Translations under genes and position numbers: made by a program
Shown: positions 1 to 10,920 of the stretch, piece by piece
Layout: each line of letters begins with the position of its first letter
Position numbering within the stretch: position 1 is the stretch's first letter
Notes under the pieces: generated by a model
What the model was told of the DNA's origin: nothing
Databases searched by the model: none
The model's input: the letters and a program-made list of their open reading frames with translations, nothing else
DNA from: Dicyema japonicum
Taxonomy: Eukaryota; Dicyemida; Rhombozoa; Dicyemidae
Reading direction: 5' to 3'
Assembly (NCBI GenBank): GCA_011109175.1
Contig: RDEW01000034.1
Location: forward strand, 150,504-214,503
DNA length: 64,000 bases

Positions 1-325
1 AAAGACTCCAGGTTCATAATAATTTTCAAATCCACGGATATTAGCAATGGAATGTAGTCACTGACCGGAAGAGTAATTGGTACGTCGGCGTGTTCTGAAA
101 TAGTAGGGGAAATCAAGAAGACACCAAGTTTGTCACCCCCGTAGGGAAAAAATGGTTATCTCTTTTCGGTGTAAGGACTTTTACTCTTAGGCTTTTTTGG
201 ATATAATTTAGAATTATATATGTCTCCACTAGAGATGGTGAACCAGATGAAATACGATAACAATTCAAGCTCCCTCAACTAAAAAAAGGAGGAGGAACAG
301 AAGAAACAAACAAAAAGACTCACTA

Positions 326-724
326 ATGACATTCTCACAACACATTGAAGAATTCTTGATAAAAGGCTCGGAATTGAATGTATTGGAAGTAATTATAAAA
401 AAAGTTCCTTCCCTCCTATTGACTGCATATCCAGACCATACAAAAAATTTAATAAGCATGTCCATCATGGAAGTTTGCGATATACTCATCCAAACGCAAC
501 AAACTAAATACAATAAGACAGAGCTACATGTTAGCATCCCACATTATATGAGAACATGGAGAATTAATATAAAAGAGTTTTATGGAAATTATTCTGAACT
601 GAAAGTTAAAAATGGAACCCAACTTACGTTGATTTATATTGACAAAATTGTGATAGAGAGTATGTTCATGAGATATTACACAGACCAACCTCCATCGATA
701 AAGATTCTTCATTTATTTAAATAA
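326..724 (+). CDS. Hypothetical protein, 132 aa
   Basis: An AT-rich open frame runs from ATG at 326 to TAA at 722-724. The predicted product is basic and leucine/isoleucine rich with no cysteine cluster, signal peptide or membrane segment that I can see. Its composition (many Lys, Ile, Asn) matches the short-intron host genes of this window rather than the GC-richer retroelements. A second small frame starts at ATG 220 just upstream but ends at 278, and I found no convincing intron joining the two. I do not recognise the family. It may be a single exon of a longer gene or a chance frame in AT-rich DNA. Confidence 0.35.
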   Translation: MTFSQHIEEFLIKGSELNVLEVIIKKVPSLLLTAYPDHTKNLISMSIMEVCDILIQTQQTKYNKTELHVSIPHYMRTWRINIKEFYGNYSELKVKNGTQLTLIYIDKIVIESMFMRYYTDQPPSIKILHLFK

Positions 725-911
725 TTTATATATAATATAGATCCTAAGAAATTTGGTCGCAGAAAGAATAAGATTTGAAAGCCATGTTGAACCGATTACC
801 AGGTATAAGATCCTTAAATTGAAAAGATTATTTATTCATTATAAATAATATAATACAAATTTATAAATTCAAATAAAAAATTAAATTAAATTTATATTAA
901 GGTCATCAATT

Positions 912-1128
912 ATGGAAACACCTTCATTATATGCATTATGCATCAAAAATATTCGAACGAACGTTAAAGAACAAAAATATATAAAATTAAGCGATAAATC
1001 TAAGAAAATGATTTCCAAAAGAACTCTTAACGAATTGAAATATTTGATTCCTTACTCTAAGAGAGATCTACTTTTTAAAGATTCATTTTTAAATAAAATT
1101 TCAGATGTAGTGCAGAAGATATGTATTC
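912..1128 (+). CDS. Partial host exon, possible BC-box-like N terminus
   Basis: From ATG 912 the frame is AT-rich and host-like for about 72 codons, then continues without a stop into a GC-richer LINE-U C-terminal domain. The start reads METPSLYALCIKNIRTN, loosely resembling the S/P-L-x-x-L-C-x-x-x-I pattern at the start of BC/VHL-box substrate receptors. That resemblance is weak and is inference only. Codon use changes sharply near 1120, so I read this as a host exon truncated by, or fused to, a retroelement. The exact junction is uncertain because the LINE also tends to have an I-x-D-x-x-x-x-I stretch there. Confidence 0.3.
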
Positions 1129-1785
1129 GTATTGGAATCGCACAACGCCTGGGAGGTGATGTTTGCGTCGAACACCAATGTCGCTGTGGATGGATCGTCG
1201 ATGCCAAAGGGCTGCACCCGCTCTCGTGCAAAAGGAGTGCGGGCAGAGCACCACGCCATGCTGCTATGAACAACATTGTCTTGCGAGCTCTTGAAGCGGC
1301 AGGCTTCCCGGCAGTATTGGAACCTGTGGGATTGGACCGAGAAGATGGGAAAAGACCGGATGGGTTAACTATCTTTCCGTTCACTGAGGGAAAATCGCTC
1401 GTATGGGACTGCACTGTTGTGGATTCTTTCCCGAACTCGATGATGCTCAGCTCGCCGCAGTCTGCTGGATCGGCAGCCGATCTGGCCGAAAAAATCAAGA
1501 TTAAAAAATATGGCGAAATTGGAGACCGCTACCGTTTTGTACCGGTAGCAATCGAGACGTCTGGTGCGGCTGGAAGTATTACAGCCAATTTCCTAAAGGA
1601 AATCGGGGAAAATTGGCCCACCGCAAGAAAGACGTGCGGGAAGCGGTCTGGCTGAGGCAAAGAATTGGTATCGCAGTTATTCGCGGAAACGCTTACTCCG
1701 TGATGTCAGCAGCCGCTCTCCCCCATAGTTAATAAATAATATTTTATTGTTAATAAATTTTTGTTTAAAAAAAAAAAGAAAAAAA
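1129..1785 (+). mobile_element. LINE-U fragment, 5'-truncated C-terminal domain
   Basis: The frame encodes the conserved tail of a non-LTR retrotransposon: a CRC...H...C cluster ([17 protein letters not shown]), an RSAGR-x-x-RH block, then DGKRPDGLTIFPF followed by WDCTVVDSF, a PD...D pattern typical of restriction-like nuclease folds. The main frame stops at 1653-1655, but the homologous ending (RIGIAVIRGNAYSV) continues in another frame to TAG at about 1730, so there is one frameshift near 1615. An A-rich tail lies at about 1768-1785. Related copies lie at 27612-30477, 36078-36770, 48870-49345 and 62155-62300. Family assignment is by motif; I call it LINE-U for this report. Confidence 0.8.
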
Positions 1786-2499
1786 AGTTAATTGCTCCAC
1801 TTTAGACGATTGCCATTTTGTTTGATTGGCTGTTTAAATCGGACATTTAAAATCGATATTTAACGGCTCGTATTCAACCGTATTTTATTCTGAACCGGTC
1901 ACAGTTATTAACTATCAGATGGTTAATTTCGTAATGTCTCTTTAACATGTACTCTTTTTTATTGTTATTTCGAAATAACAGTGTATCTTTCTACTAACCA
2001 TCGTACAAAGTACTATCGTTCATATGTTTCCTGAAATACCCGTTTTTTAGGTATTTCAAGAATTAACGCCATTGACAGTTCCACAGTCTTCTCAGGTGGT
2101 CTCATTTTGATTACGACAGGATAAGCGTTCCACGATTTATTATAAGAAAATATTTCCCAGAACATAATTGTGACTAAAGACAAATAGAAAAATTGAGGTT
2201 AATTTATAGAGCACAAAACGCAAGAAAATATAATAAAAACTAAATAAACCAATTTAACGACAAATCACACCCGTTGAATGATTTCAGATTTAAATTCTTT
2301 AAGTAAAGTTAATATCGGAGCATATAAGAAAAATGTCAGACTTTTCGAGAAAAGGTTTTTTACTTGTCACTCAAGTTTAGATGAATTATCGCCAGAATTT
2401 AATAACATGACTCTTGTATTTTGTTATCAGCTAAAATAACAAACAATGTTAAATACATTAAAAATATTTCATAATGAAAAGTTCAAATTTTTACAAAAG
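1786..2499. other. No gene or repeat recognised
   Basis: AT-rich sequence with short broken frames only. I see no transposon motif or conserved exon here. Confidence 0.4.
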
Positions 2500-2579
2500 T
2501 GTTATTAGTTCAAATAATTGTTGATGTTTGTAACATGTGTTAAAGTCTTGATATTATCTAAGCATCACCAATTTTTTGG

Positions 2580-3151
2580 TATATTTAGAACTCCAAGAAA
2601 AAGTAAATGATACTTCTTCTTGTTTAAAATCGAATACCGGATATTACAGCGAATACCGATTTATTTAAGAATGTTCGTGTGGCAGCTTCTAGAGGACGCT
2701 GAAAAGTATCAACAGTGTTATCAACGAAGATGGCAGCGGAGTGAAAGCTGTTACCTCTAGTGCTTCAAAACTTAACAGAAACTTGCAAACAATCTTATAA
2801 AATATTGTGTGTAATCGTATATGTGCAGCTTCTGTCATAATCAAAATCATGTCCAAGTTCATGGCAGAATGAAAAAAACTAATGACATTATAAACTACAA
2901 AAAACGTGCAAGAGAAAAACTGCATATAAAAAACTGGTAGAACAGATAGAAGAGCAGAGTATAAGACGAACCCTAAGTATTCATGTGCTCATGGATCACA
3001 CGGAAGTGCTCCAACTAATGTGCGTCTTCTGACATTGTCACTCTCCACTCTTTCAATTTTGATTGGAAGATTGGTTACGAATGAAACAGATCGAGTGCAA
3101 TTGAACTTAACAGATTTTCTTGTCTTGGAAGACACGAAGATTCTGACATGA
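2580..3151 (+). pseudogene. Duplicated host gene, arm-A copy (unknown family)
   Basis: Blocks of conserved coding frame are shared with the reverse strand of 31250-31720. Visible pieces are LLEDAE followed by a 24-nt GT...AG intron at 2706-2729, then WQRSES, a lysine-rich stretch around 2880-2960, the VLMDHTEVL region near 2983, and the C-terminal LNLTDFLVLEDTKILT ending with TGA at about 3149-3151. The twin copy has the same 24-nt intron and a closely matching end. Frame breaks remain after allowing tiny introns, so at least this copy looks decayed or incompletely understood. I do not recognise the protein. Confidence 0.45.
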
Positions 3152-3811
3152 GGTAAATTCTAAGTGTGTTTAGTTTGAAAAAGATAAATAAATCTGACGC
3201 TCTAGAATATTCGCGAATAGTTGAGATCTGAAAATTTCTAAGTTTATAATATAACTAATAAGCACTAATGAGTTAAAATGTCAATTTGATCCATCATAAA
3301 ATTGAACATATCAACTTACCCCGGTATAATGTGATGCGTTTTGGTCAGGTTTGACTGCCGCAAATTCATCTCGAGCGAGGTTTAACTGTACAGCGAAATT
3401 GCGTGGGATCCGGTGATGATTTTGTTCTGGTATGTGATTTCTTTAAATCCTCAGAAAAGTGGAAACTGAAGGAATATTTGTTGCTTGGAGGATGTTTTTT
3501 TATCTCAATACGGTTATGATAATGGGTAAAGGGGACATCAATGAGGTCAGAAATACTTGAGATACAGAAACCCTCACAAGGGGATATGATTTTCAAATTT
3601 CCTGTTATGGCCATCCTTCGACGCAATGGCCAGTCTCTCTTAGCATTTTGAACACGAATTGTTTGTAATGTCCTCTGTTTCCAAATAATTACCTCCAATA
3701 AATTGATAAAAATTAAAAATTTCCTTTTTGATTATCTGTTTGAAGACTTCAACTCATGGTAGATCTTGGGTATTCGGAACTAAGATCTTGGATAGTGGAT
3801 ATAAAAGGAAG

Positions 3812-3940
3812 TGAACTCTAGATTCTTTTCTGACAGATTTTTTGGAGGCGTTTAGAGTGCTTGCTCCCAAAATTATCGAGTTCGTCGAGACTTTCAGTAG
3901 GCTTGTACGAACACGAAAGAATGAATCCCAGATTCTTCAA
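3812..3940 (-). CDS. Conserved exon in arm A (unknown protein)
   Basis: Reading down the minus strand gives DVLKNLGFILSCSYKPTE then LDELDNFGSKHS before a stop near 3815. The arm-B twin at 30618-30737 (+) reads DVLEESEFILSCLYKPSE then LDELDKIRSKHS. Frame conservation with mostly conservative changes between two old duplicates argues for real coding sequence. The exon sits just 3' of a TTAG acceptor-like site in both arms. Other exons of the gene are not resolved. Confidence 0.35.
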
Positions 3941-4659
3941 AACATCAATTTCGCGGGGTAATTCTAATTAAGCTTTGATGTCTAATCTCCTAGTAACATC
4001 TCGTTTAATTATCATAACTCAACAATTTCGCTTAGTCTCTCATACATCATACAAAATAGGGTGTATCATCCATTCAAATTCAATAATATGCTATAACCAA
4101 AAATTGAATCATTCAGAGACACTTGTGAATTTCCAATAGAATGAAACAATTTATTAAACAAAACAGTTAACATAGATAACAAACACTAATTATAACGCCC
4201 GTTTTGCTGCTTTTTACAATTTTCCATGTATTTTTCATAGTTAATCCATCGGAATAGGGTTCTTTTTGATTTTCTCATCCTTATCAATTTCGTGATAAAT
4301 GAAAAGACACGATGTTCCATATTCACATAAAAAACTTTTGTGTTAGTTCCTGCAGAGATTTGTCTTGTATCCTGCTTTACGTGCTTTGTTCATTAACTTA
4401 GTTTCCTGATGCGAAAAGTAGCAGTTTTCCCCATGTATACACGTTCCAGTATCTAAAAAGTTCTTGCAAACCTTTTTCTGTCGTTATTCAAAATGAGTTT
4501 CAGAAGGGTTGTCTCCAGTTTCTCTTAAAGACATGTAGCACATTCCTAAATATCGCGAACAAAGCTTTAAATATCGTCAAATTTCGTGTATTATGAAATT
4601 CTTTCAAAATAATTATGAAATGCTGAGTTGATCTTTTAAAATAAGTGAGACGTGTCATA

Positions 4660-5018
4660 TTCATCCAAGACTATATTTGAAATATATGAAGGCCTTACTT
4701 CTCTTTAGGTAGTCTAACATCCTCCTACCAGTTATTTTCAAATCGACATTAGTAACGATCTTCACCGCCCTCATGGGGATCATCCATTCGTTTTCGAGAC
4801 CAAAAATCTCTTCGACTATTCGAAAAGTGCGACAATCTACCGACAAGGTGGGTCCAATGGCTGCCATGATAGACGATTAAAAGGTCATAGTCAGGCATTA
4901 CTCTAAGGTGATAATCTATCGACTCTCTCTGGAGATAGTTTGCATTATATCTCTCCCAAACTAACAAAAAGTAATCAAATTCATCGAATGGTCCCAGACG
5001 GTGAACGTAGGGAGGCAA
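4660..5018 (-). CDS. Hypothetical protein, two overlapping frames
   Basis: Two minus-strand frames (5018 to 4749, and 4867 to 4661) abut and look like one product interrupted by a frame change near 4860. The first part includes FDEFDYFLLVWERYNANYLQ, the second VDCRTFRIVEEIFGLENEWM. Only the last part (below 4712) is shared with arm B of the inverted duplication, so the arm-B copy is truncated. I see no signal peptide, membrane segment or known motif. The frame change could be a tiny intron, a true frameshift or a read error. Confidence 0.35.
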
Positions 5019-5226
5019 TTTTTGCTTTTCAGGAGAAATGTATTTTAGTTATGGTGGAGAATGAGAAAATAATTCACACGTGCACTGATAGATTTCCGAT
5101 TGCAGGATTTATACTCTGGTTGGATTATGAATACAAAAGATGAGCCAAAGTGGTCTCCAAAAACATAACCCTCTCTCACGATAAATATCCCTTTTTTACT
5201 GTTTGAATTTTACTAGTTTCTTCATT

Positions 5227-6973
5227 ATTATTATTATTAGCACTTTCAAAGACAAAAAAATGTAATTTATTTAATTAAGGTTCCGCATTTGCCGTATTTA
5301 TCTTCAGGTTATTCTTTCTCCCACAATTCTCTTAACTAACTTCCTCCATGCTCCACGGTTACTGGCAATTATTCTGAAAGTATCCAGATCATCTTCTGTT
5401 TTCAGCTTTCGTCCTACATTAATCAGGTCTTTGTGTAGAACCTCTGGCAAAGTTATGCGAGGTCTTCCACGGAACGAGGTATTCACTTCTGGGCAGAAAT
5501 AGTTCCCATTGCTATTTTAGCAGGCGTCATCTGGCTCATTCGAAAGATGTGACCAAACAGACGCCATCTTGATTCAATGATATCCTGACTCAATGGTCTC
5601 GTATTACATACTTCGTATAGATTATTGATTGTAATTTTTTTGGCCAGTTGATACCAAGCAACAGTCGGAGATGTTTAGTCTTTTACGTATTGATTTTGAT
5701 GAACCATTTTTCTAAGACATCGGGCATCTTTGTCCGTATATAGTTTAATGTTTTCTCGTCGCTGGATATATAGTCGAATCATCTGCATAAATCACTTCAA
5801 TTTGAGGTAAATCGCCAATTTATAGTCTGAAGTCTCTGAGTGCCGCCTCCAGATAAGTCACAAAAATTACCGGTGACAAGGAATCTCCCTGCGCTACCCC
5901 GAACGTATTCTCGAATGGGACAGACTCCGAATTTCCAAAACGTACACTTAGCTGAGCTGTTCCAATAATAGACGGATCATTCTGACACTTTCCTCGACAA
6001 CCAACTTCTCGACAACCTTCGTTCTTTTCTTTATTTTATACAGGGTTCCGCATGTCTCTTAGAGTGTGTTCCTTTGCCTGGTCCTGACGGGTTTCCACCG
6101 GTAAACGTAGGTTCCTCTGCAATTTAGATAGTTCTTCAAACTCGTGTCATAGTGTCCGTTAAATACTTCGGTTTTACTCCAACTGCTGAATGGGCCGTGG
6201 ACTTTATTGCATCGATGATGTCTCGCCACAGCTCCCCAGGCATTTTTTCTTTATTCCACTGTCTGATCTTTTCTCTCAATGTATTTTGATAGCTATCCCG
6301 AGTCGGTCCCACCATGCAGAGTTGCTCTACTGCGAACCTCCTCTCAGATGTCCTCATGTCAGCCGCTTTATAAACCACAAATATCGTTTGAAAAGGAAAC
6401 GTGCCACAACTATTCTGTGATCACTGTCTACTAGTGTCCCAATGTAGCTCCAAGAATCTGTTAGCAGTACCTTGTATGCAGATATGTAATCTATTTGGTT
6501 TTATATAGGCTTGATAGTCTTACGACAGAAAGGAATAGAAGTCGTCTAGTTCGTCTCCATTGATTGAGACTCTCACCGAAGTTGGTACATATAGATTAAT
6601 AATGGAGATTATGGAATTGTTCCTTTCACCGTATTTAATTGTAAAACACATATTCTATCACTCACCCTCCACGTCTTGTGAATTCAATTGTTCAGTTCTT
6701 TTTGTATTGCAAATCCCATGCCATAGTGTGGGCAATTCGAAGGGTGCAGAATCAGGCGGAAATCATTTGATTTCATCTAGTCCGCCTTTTACTTTCGTTT
6801 CCTGTAAGCACGCAACGGTTACCTTGTACGATCCAAGATCCACGCATAAATTTCTTCTTTTAGATCCGACTTTAATCCTCTTACATTGAACGAGCTAATG
6901 GTGAAAGATCCCGAAGAAAAGCACGAAAAAGACATGTGTGCAATAGAGCCACGTCACCAGCTCAACCAAAAAA
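5227..6973 (-). mobile_element. LINE-B retrotransposon, internally deleted
   Basis: A perfect 9-bp direct repeat TTCTTCATT flanks it (5218-5226 and 6974-6982). On the minus strand the 5' end starts TTTGGTTGAG, followed by an APE-type endonuclease (FNVRGLKSDL, then CLQETK) near 6900-6780 and INLYVPTSVRVS near 6590. The linker to the reverse transcriptase is at 6380-6136. Reverse transcriptase motifs follow: GVAQGDSLSPVIF near 5910 and YADD near 5790. The C-terminal block RPRITLPEVLHKDL...WRKLVKR is at 5470-5310. The tail ends GTGCTAATAATAATAATAATG. Stops and frame breaks make it inactive, and 1.75 kb is short for an APE LINE, so the central part is deleted. Confidence 0.9.
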
Positions 6974-7095
6974 TTCTTCATTAAAAACTTACAAAAATAA
7001 CTGATAAGACAAGAAAGTCGTCACATAAAGTTTAAATTTAAAATATTTTTAAATTAATTTTATTTTAACTAAATTTTATTTATTTAAATTTAAAG

Positions 7096-7515
7096 GTCTC
7101 AAGACCTTTTGCAGACTGTGGAGGTGGAGAAAAAAAGGAAGTATGACTTTCTTGCAAACGAGATGGGCAGATGCTTGGTTGCAAGGTCCTCGTTATTCCT
7201 ATAGTAATGACGTGGGAAGGAATTGCAACAAAGTACCACAAGGGTTATCTGAAGCAGTTGGGGGTAGATAGGAAGCTCCAGGCCTATCTACAGTCCACTG
7301 TGTTAAAGCGGACCCTAGAGAGCCTGACACTGGAGTATAGGAGGCAGAGCCCTGAGATGCCATATGGGCAGAGGGTTCAATTGGACAAGGCGCTCTCGGA
7401 GTTGTTTCAGCAACCAGAATCGAACTGCCTGAGGAGGCTGGCGAACAGGCAGGGGAGGAAGGTTGTTGATTAAATATATTAACTTTTTTATTGTTTGTTA
7501 AATAAAATATTGATA
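7096..7515 (+). mobile_element. R4/Dong-type LINE, 5'-truncated 3' end
   Basis: Nearly identical to 39908-40315 of the long R4/Dong element, starting inside the restriction-like endonuclease region and running through the C terminus to the AT-rich 3' end. A 14-bp direct repeat ATTTAAATTTAAAG flanks it (7082-7095 and 7516-7529), which fits target-primed insertion with 5' truncation. Compared with the 38-kb copy it lacks one G (frameshift near 7168). High identity suggests recent insertion. Confidence 0.9.
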
Positions 7516-7547
7516 ATTTAAATTTAAAGTAAGTCTATTCTTAAGTC

Positions 7548-7625
7548 ATGTTACCGTCTGTCATGTGGTTCGCCTTGTCAGGTGGCGTCAGATACAAGCC
7601 AAAAGTGTATCCAAAAAGAACCATT
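7548..7625 (+). repeat. Dispersed repeat C (with 17738-17812)
   Basis: The segment running through CATGTGGTTCGCCTTGTC and GTGGCGTCAGATACAA recurs, inverted and diverged, at 17738-17812. No coding frame or terminal structure is apparent. It lies just downstream of an R4/Dong 3' end here and upstream of another one at 17849, which may be chance. Confidence 0.5.
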
Positions 7626-9739
7626 TGTAAACAAGGAGTTCCTCCTTTTTGGTTCATAAAATTAAATTCATTAAAATTCTATTAATCTGAACGGAAAGGC
7701 AAATAAACTAGAATCTACTGTCCACGACATTCATGATAATTTAGTCTAGCGATTGCGGACATTCAGGATGACAAACTCTTTCTCCGATGGTTAAAATCTG
7801 GTTGTTTTTATATTGAATTTCAGGTATATTGATGGCGAAAGACTTGAGTTCAGAAGACTGCCACAAAATTATTTAATTGATCGACAAACAGTTCAAAAAC
7901 CAAAATTCTACCCTTGGAAATACTCAACCCTGGTTTTAAGGTTACTCTCAGAGTAATTGTTAGTTCCTGACGGATTCATCCTACGATTGGAGGTCGGAAG
8001 ATAAGGTAAGGGATTGGACTAAAGAGTTCCTTTTCCAAATTCTTCTCTTCATGAAATCCAAAAAATAATGGACTTTTGACTGAGTTGAAGCCGAACTATA
8101 TTGTCCTCGATTGATCTATTGACAGGTAAATCTTTTAGGTCTCTGAATATGTCTCCTACTCTCTCGAAATGGTCTTTATCATGCCTAACTTTGTTTTCAT
8201 GTTTTAATATTTCAGGACTTTATTTTTAATGGAAAATTGTAAATTGGTTTACCTTCGTCTCCCTGATTCGGCTTCGAGTTATATTTGCCTGTTTGAACGA
8301 ATCTTTCAACGCTCGGTCACTCACTGAGCTTCCTGTGATCTCTAGTCTCACGGTCCTCATTTAATTGGAAAAATCCAAATATTTAATTGTGACCTCAAAT
8401 TCTACTTGACTTTTCTCACTATGGTAGATTTGGAAAATTATTTTACTTCCGGAGTTTTCGAAATTGTAAATAGCACTTCTTATTGTGTCAGTAATACCCC
8501 ATGGACAGATTGTTTATAGGATCTAAGAAAAGAGGTGGATTGATGGTTCTGATTTGTTATAAAAATTAGATCACTTCGTCAATCATGTGGTTAGTCTCAA
8601 CATTGATATGCATGATTCTTAGTTTGTCTGATTTTTTAATGGTTTCATTATTTTTTAGAGGGATACCCGACTATCGATTAAAATGTAGATTAATGCCTTG
8701 TTTAATGAAAATGAATTTAGACACTATTGGAGATCTGTACATTCAACGAAATCGACAGCAGATTCTCTAAAAGCCTAATAATAATGAAGATAATATCAGA
8801 AGAGGTCGAAGTCCAGTGAAAAGATGTTAACATACTCTGAATCTTTGTGTTATCAATACTAACTCATACTAACCCAATTAAAGTATTATTGAGATAACGA
8901 CAGTAGTCAATCATTAATGACACTTCGTCAATCAAAAACGACAATAGTCAATCAATACGATATTATTATCTATTTAAGCACTTCACGAGAGCACTGCATG
9001 TGCNGGACCTTCTCTAACACTTCAGTTTTAGCTGTCAAATAAAGAATGATGTCATCCCCTATGAGAGTTATTTGTTTTAGGGAGACAAATCTACCTGCAT
9101 CAAACCAATTCCACATTTGATGAGTAAACGTGGACAACGACGTAATTAACTACGGTCGACGGTCTTATCCAAGTATCTTCTACATATTCTGATACAGGTT
9201 GAACTTATGGGAGCTTGTCGTAATCACACGATGTTCAAAGAAATGAGCAACCCTTGGAAAATCAATACCTCCTTTTTCAAAATTGTAAAAATCAATTCAT
9301 AAATACCTCCTTTTTCAAAATCAGTCATAATTGTGGTCGGTGACGGTTCTAAAGACTTTAATTCGGAATAAGTGATTTATAGCTTCCTTCAGTTCATTTA
9401 CTCATTGGAACACATACAAGAGGCAAAACGTCATTATTTATTGCGCCATGAATGGTGTACAGTCGGTTAAGTAATTTATTTGGAATCCTGAATCATCATA
9501 TAGTCTAAGTCTCCATGAATCTAAATTTGTCAACTCGTTGCTTACGTTGTCGAAAATGACAATATAATTGAGTATTTTCTTTTTTTATCTTAAACTTTCT
9601 GACTAGACACGTGGTCAATTTCATGAAATCAAATGATATTGAATGGAGTCAATTTGGATCAATATGTACTGACCGAGCTCCTTTTATACTGCGTTATTGC
9701 TCAGGATTCCTCGGTCTCGTCAAAAAATGAATACTCATA
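7626..9739. other. No gene recognised; local repeats only
   Basis: Over 2 kb of AT-rich sequence with only short frames. A short direct duplication containing AATACCTCCTTTTTCAAAAT occurs twice at about 9265-9320. One ambiguous base lies at 9004. A 61-codon frame at 8585-8770 has no supporting feature. Confidence 0.4.
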
Positions 9740-10009
9740 TTAAATCATTGTTTTCTTGCACAGATATCGTCTTGCTTCAAAAACATTACGGCAGAGATGA
9801 AGGAAGTTCTTGACCAAGTTATAATAATTATTAATATCATCCGTTCTAATGTAATGAAAAACTTTTACAGTTGTATATGTAATTAAAAACTCAAAATAGC
9901 TCACTAACTGTAGGAAACTATTAAGTGATACGCGACAAATGCCGGTATCTCCCAAAGATCTGTCAACTTTGGGGTGTAGACAGGCAGCATACAAGTTCGG
10001 GACAATCAA
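9740..10009 (-). CDS. Hypothetical protein, 89 aa
   Basis: Minus-strand frame from ATG at 10009 to a stop at 9740. The second half (around YFEFLITYTTVKVFHYIR and NFLHLCRNVF) is AT-rich and helix-prone, like host exons here. It lies 190 bp downstream of the HPRT gene end on the same strand. I recognise no family and found no duplicate copy in the window to confirm it. Confidence 0.3.
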   Translation of the reverse strand: MIVPNLYAACLHPKVDRSLGDTGICRVSLNSFLQLVSYFEFLITYTTVKVFHYIRTDDINNYYNLVKNFLHLCRNVFEARRYLCKKTMI

Positions 10010-10198
10010 AAGGGTGATTTGCAGTCAACTCATAACAAAAAACACCATTCGCATCATCCAGATACGTGCGTATTTTAATAAGAGGATACGTCATAAAAGT
10101 GAGAAGGACATTAATTGAACAAGACTACACAAAAGTTAAACTAAATAAAAAATAAAATTAAAATGTTGTTAATTATTTTTAAATGGATTAAATTTAAA

Positions 10199-10920
10199 TT
10201 AGTTATTTCGATAATGATTTATTGCTGTTTTATTAATGATGCAAATGTCCCTAAGATCTCTGAAATGTTCATTATAGTCTATTCCAAATCTCACGATAAA
10301 TCTGTCTGGTACACTAAACCCCACATCAGCTAATAATTTAAAATGCAAACATTCTGGTGTCCCATTCTGTCCTGTAATTCGTTTTTGGCAGAGAATTGCT
10401 AACCTGACTGAATTTGGTTCAAAATCTGAGATGACTTTAATCAGTTTAGAGAGGGTTAACCCAGTATCGAGTATATCATCGACAATCAAGACGTTCTAAC
10501 AATTTACAGGAATCAGTTACATTCTGAAATACACATTCAAGGCAATAGTCACGTTTCCTGTAGATTTGTCGTTCTATCAATATAATAACGTTTCTACCGC
10601 GTAACTGCTAGCTTTGATGAATTCTGGTCTGATTTTCACATAATCTGAGATTGAACAGTCAGAATTCAGCCTTTCAATAGCATCCACGGAAAAACTTAAA
10701 GCCCCCTTTAAGGAGGCACACCATGACTAGTTCCTGCCCTCTTGAATCATTCCAAATTTCCTGTGCCATTGCATCAATTCTTTAATAATTGAAAAACTAC
10801 CGATTTATAATCACATCGCGGCTAATCATAACACTTTCAATATGATCCGTTAATATTAGGTGAACTTCATTCTTATCTGTGTGAATACATAAGTCGGGGA
10901 TTTTCAATGATTCATAATTT
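10199..10920 (-). pseudogene. HPRT: Hypoxanthine phosphoribosyltransferase, 5'-truncated gene with tiny introns
   Basis: HPRT salvages hypoxanthine/guanine with PRPP to give IMP/GMP in the cytosol. Minus-strand exons read, in order: DHIESVMISRDVIINR; a 21-nt GT...AG intron (10780-10800); IDAMAQEIWND...LVMVCLLKGGFKFF, including the LKGG loop; then, after one extra base near 10687, VDAIERLN...FIKASSYA; a 24-nt intron (10574-10597); NDKSTGNVTI; and finally NVLIVDDILDTG, the PRPP-binding loop, through VPDRFIVRFGIDYNEHFRDL to the stop at 10199. A further intron of 39 nt, or 25 nt plus a frame change, precedes NVLIVDD, where about 8 family residues are missing. Introns argue against a processed copy. 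The N terminus is lost at the LINE-J insertion (10921). Confidence 0.85.

Larger units (their letters stand above)
2500..4712. repeat. Inverted segmental duplication, arm A
   Basis: This stretch matches the reverse complement of 27187-31890 through many blocks of good identity: 2676-3130 with 31700-31250, 3740-3960 with 30830-30610, 4020-4090 with 30560-30480, and 4330-4712 with 27570-27187. Arm B carries an extra 2.87-kb LINE-U (27612-30477) at the point equal to about 4066-4110 here. So arm A shows the empty site. Substitutions and small indels are spread along the arms, so the duplication is not recent. The two arms are about 23 kb apart. Confidence 0.8.

Noticed and set aside
1052-1498. 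148-codon minus-strand frame
   Set aside because: Antisense shadow of the LINE-U C-terminal domain.
10199-10920. HPRT as a processed (reverse-transcribed) pseudogene
   Set aside because: Two GT...AG segments of 21 and 24 nt sit where the alignment needs them removed, so the copy came from genomic DNA with introns.
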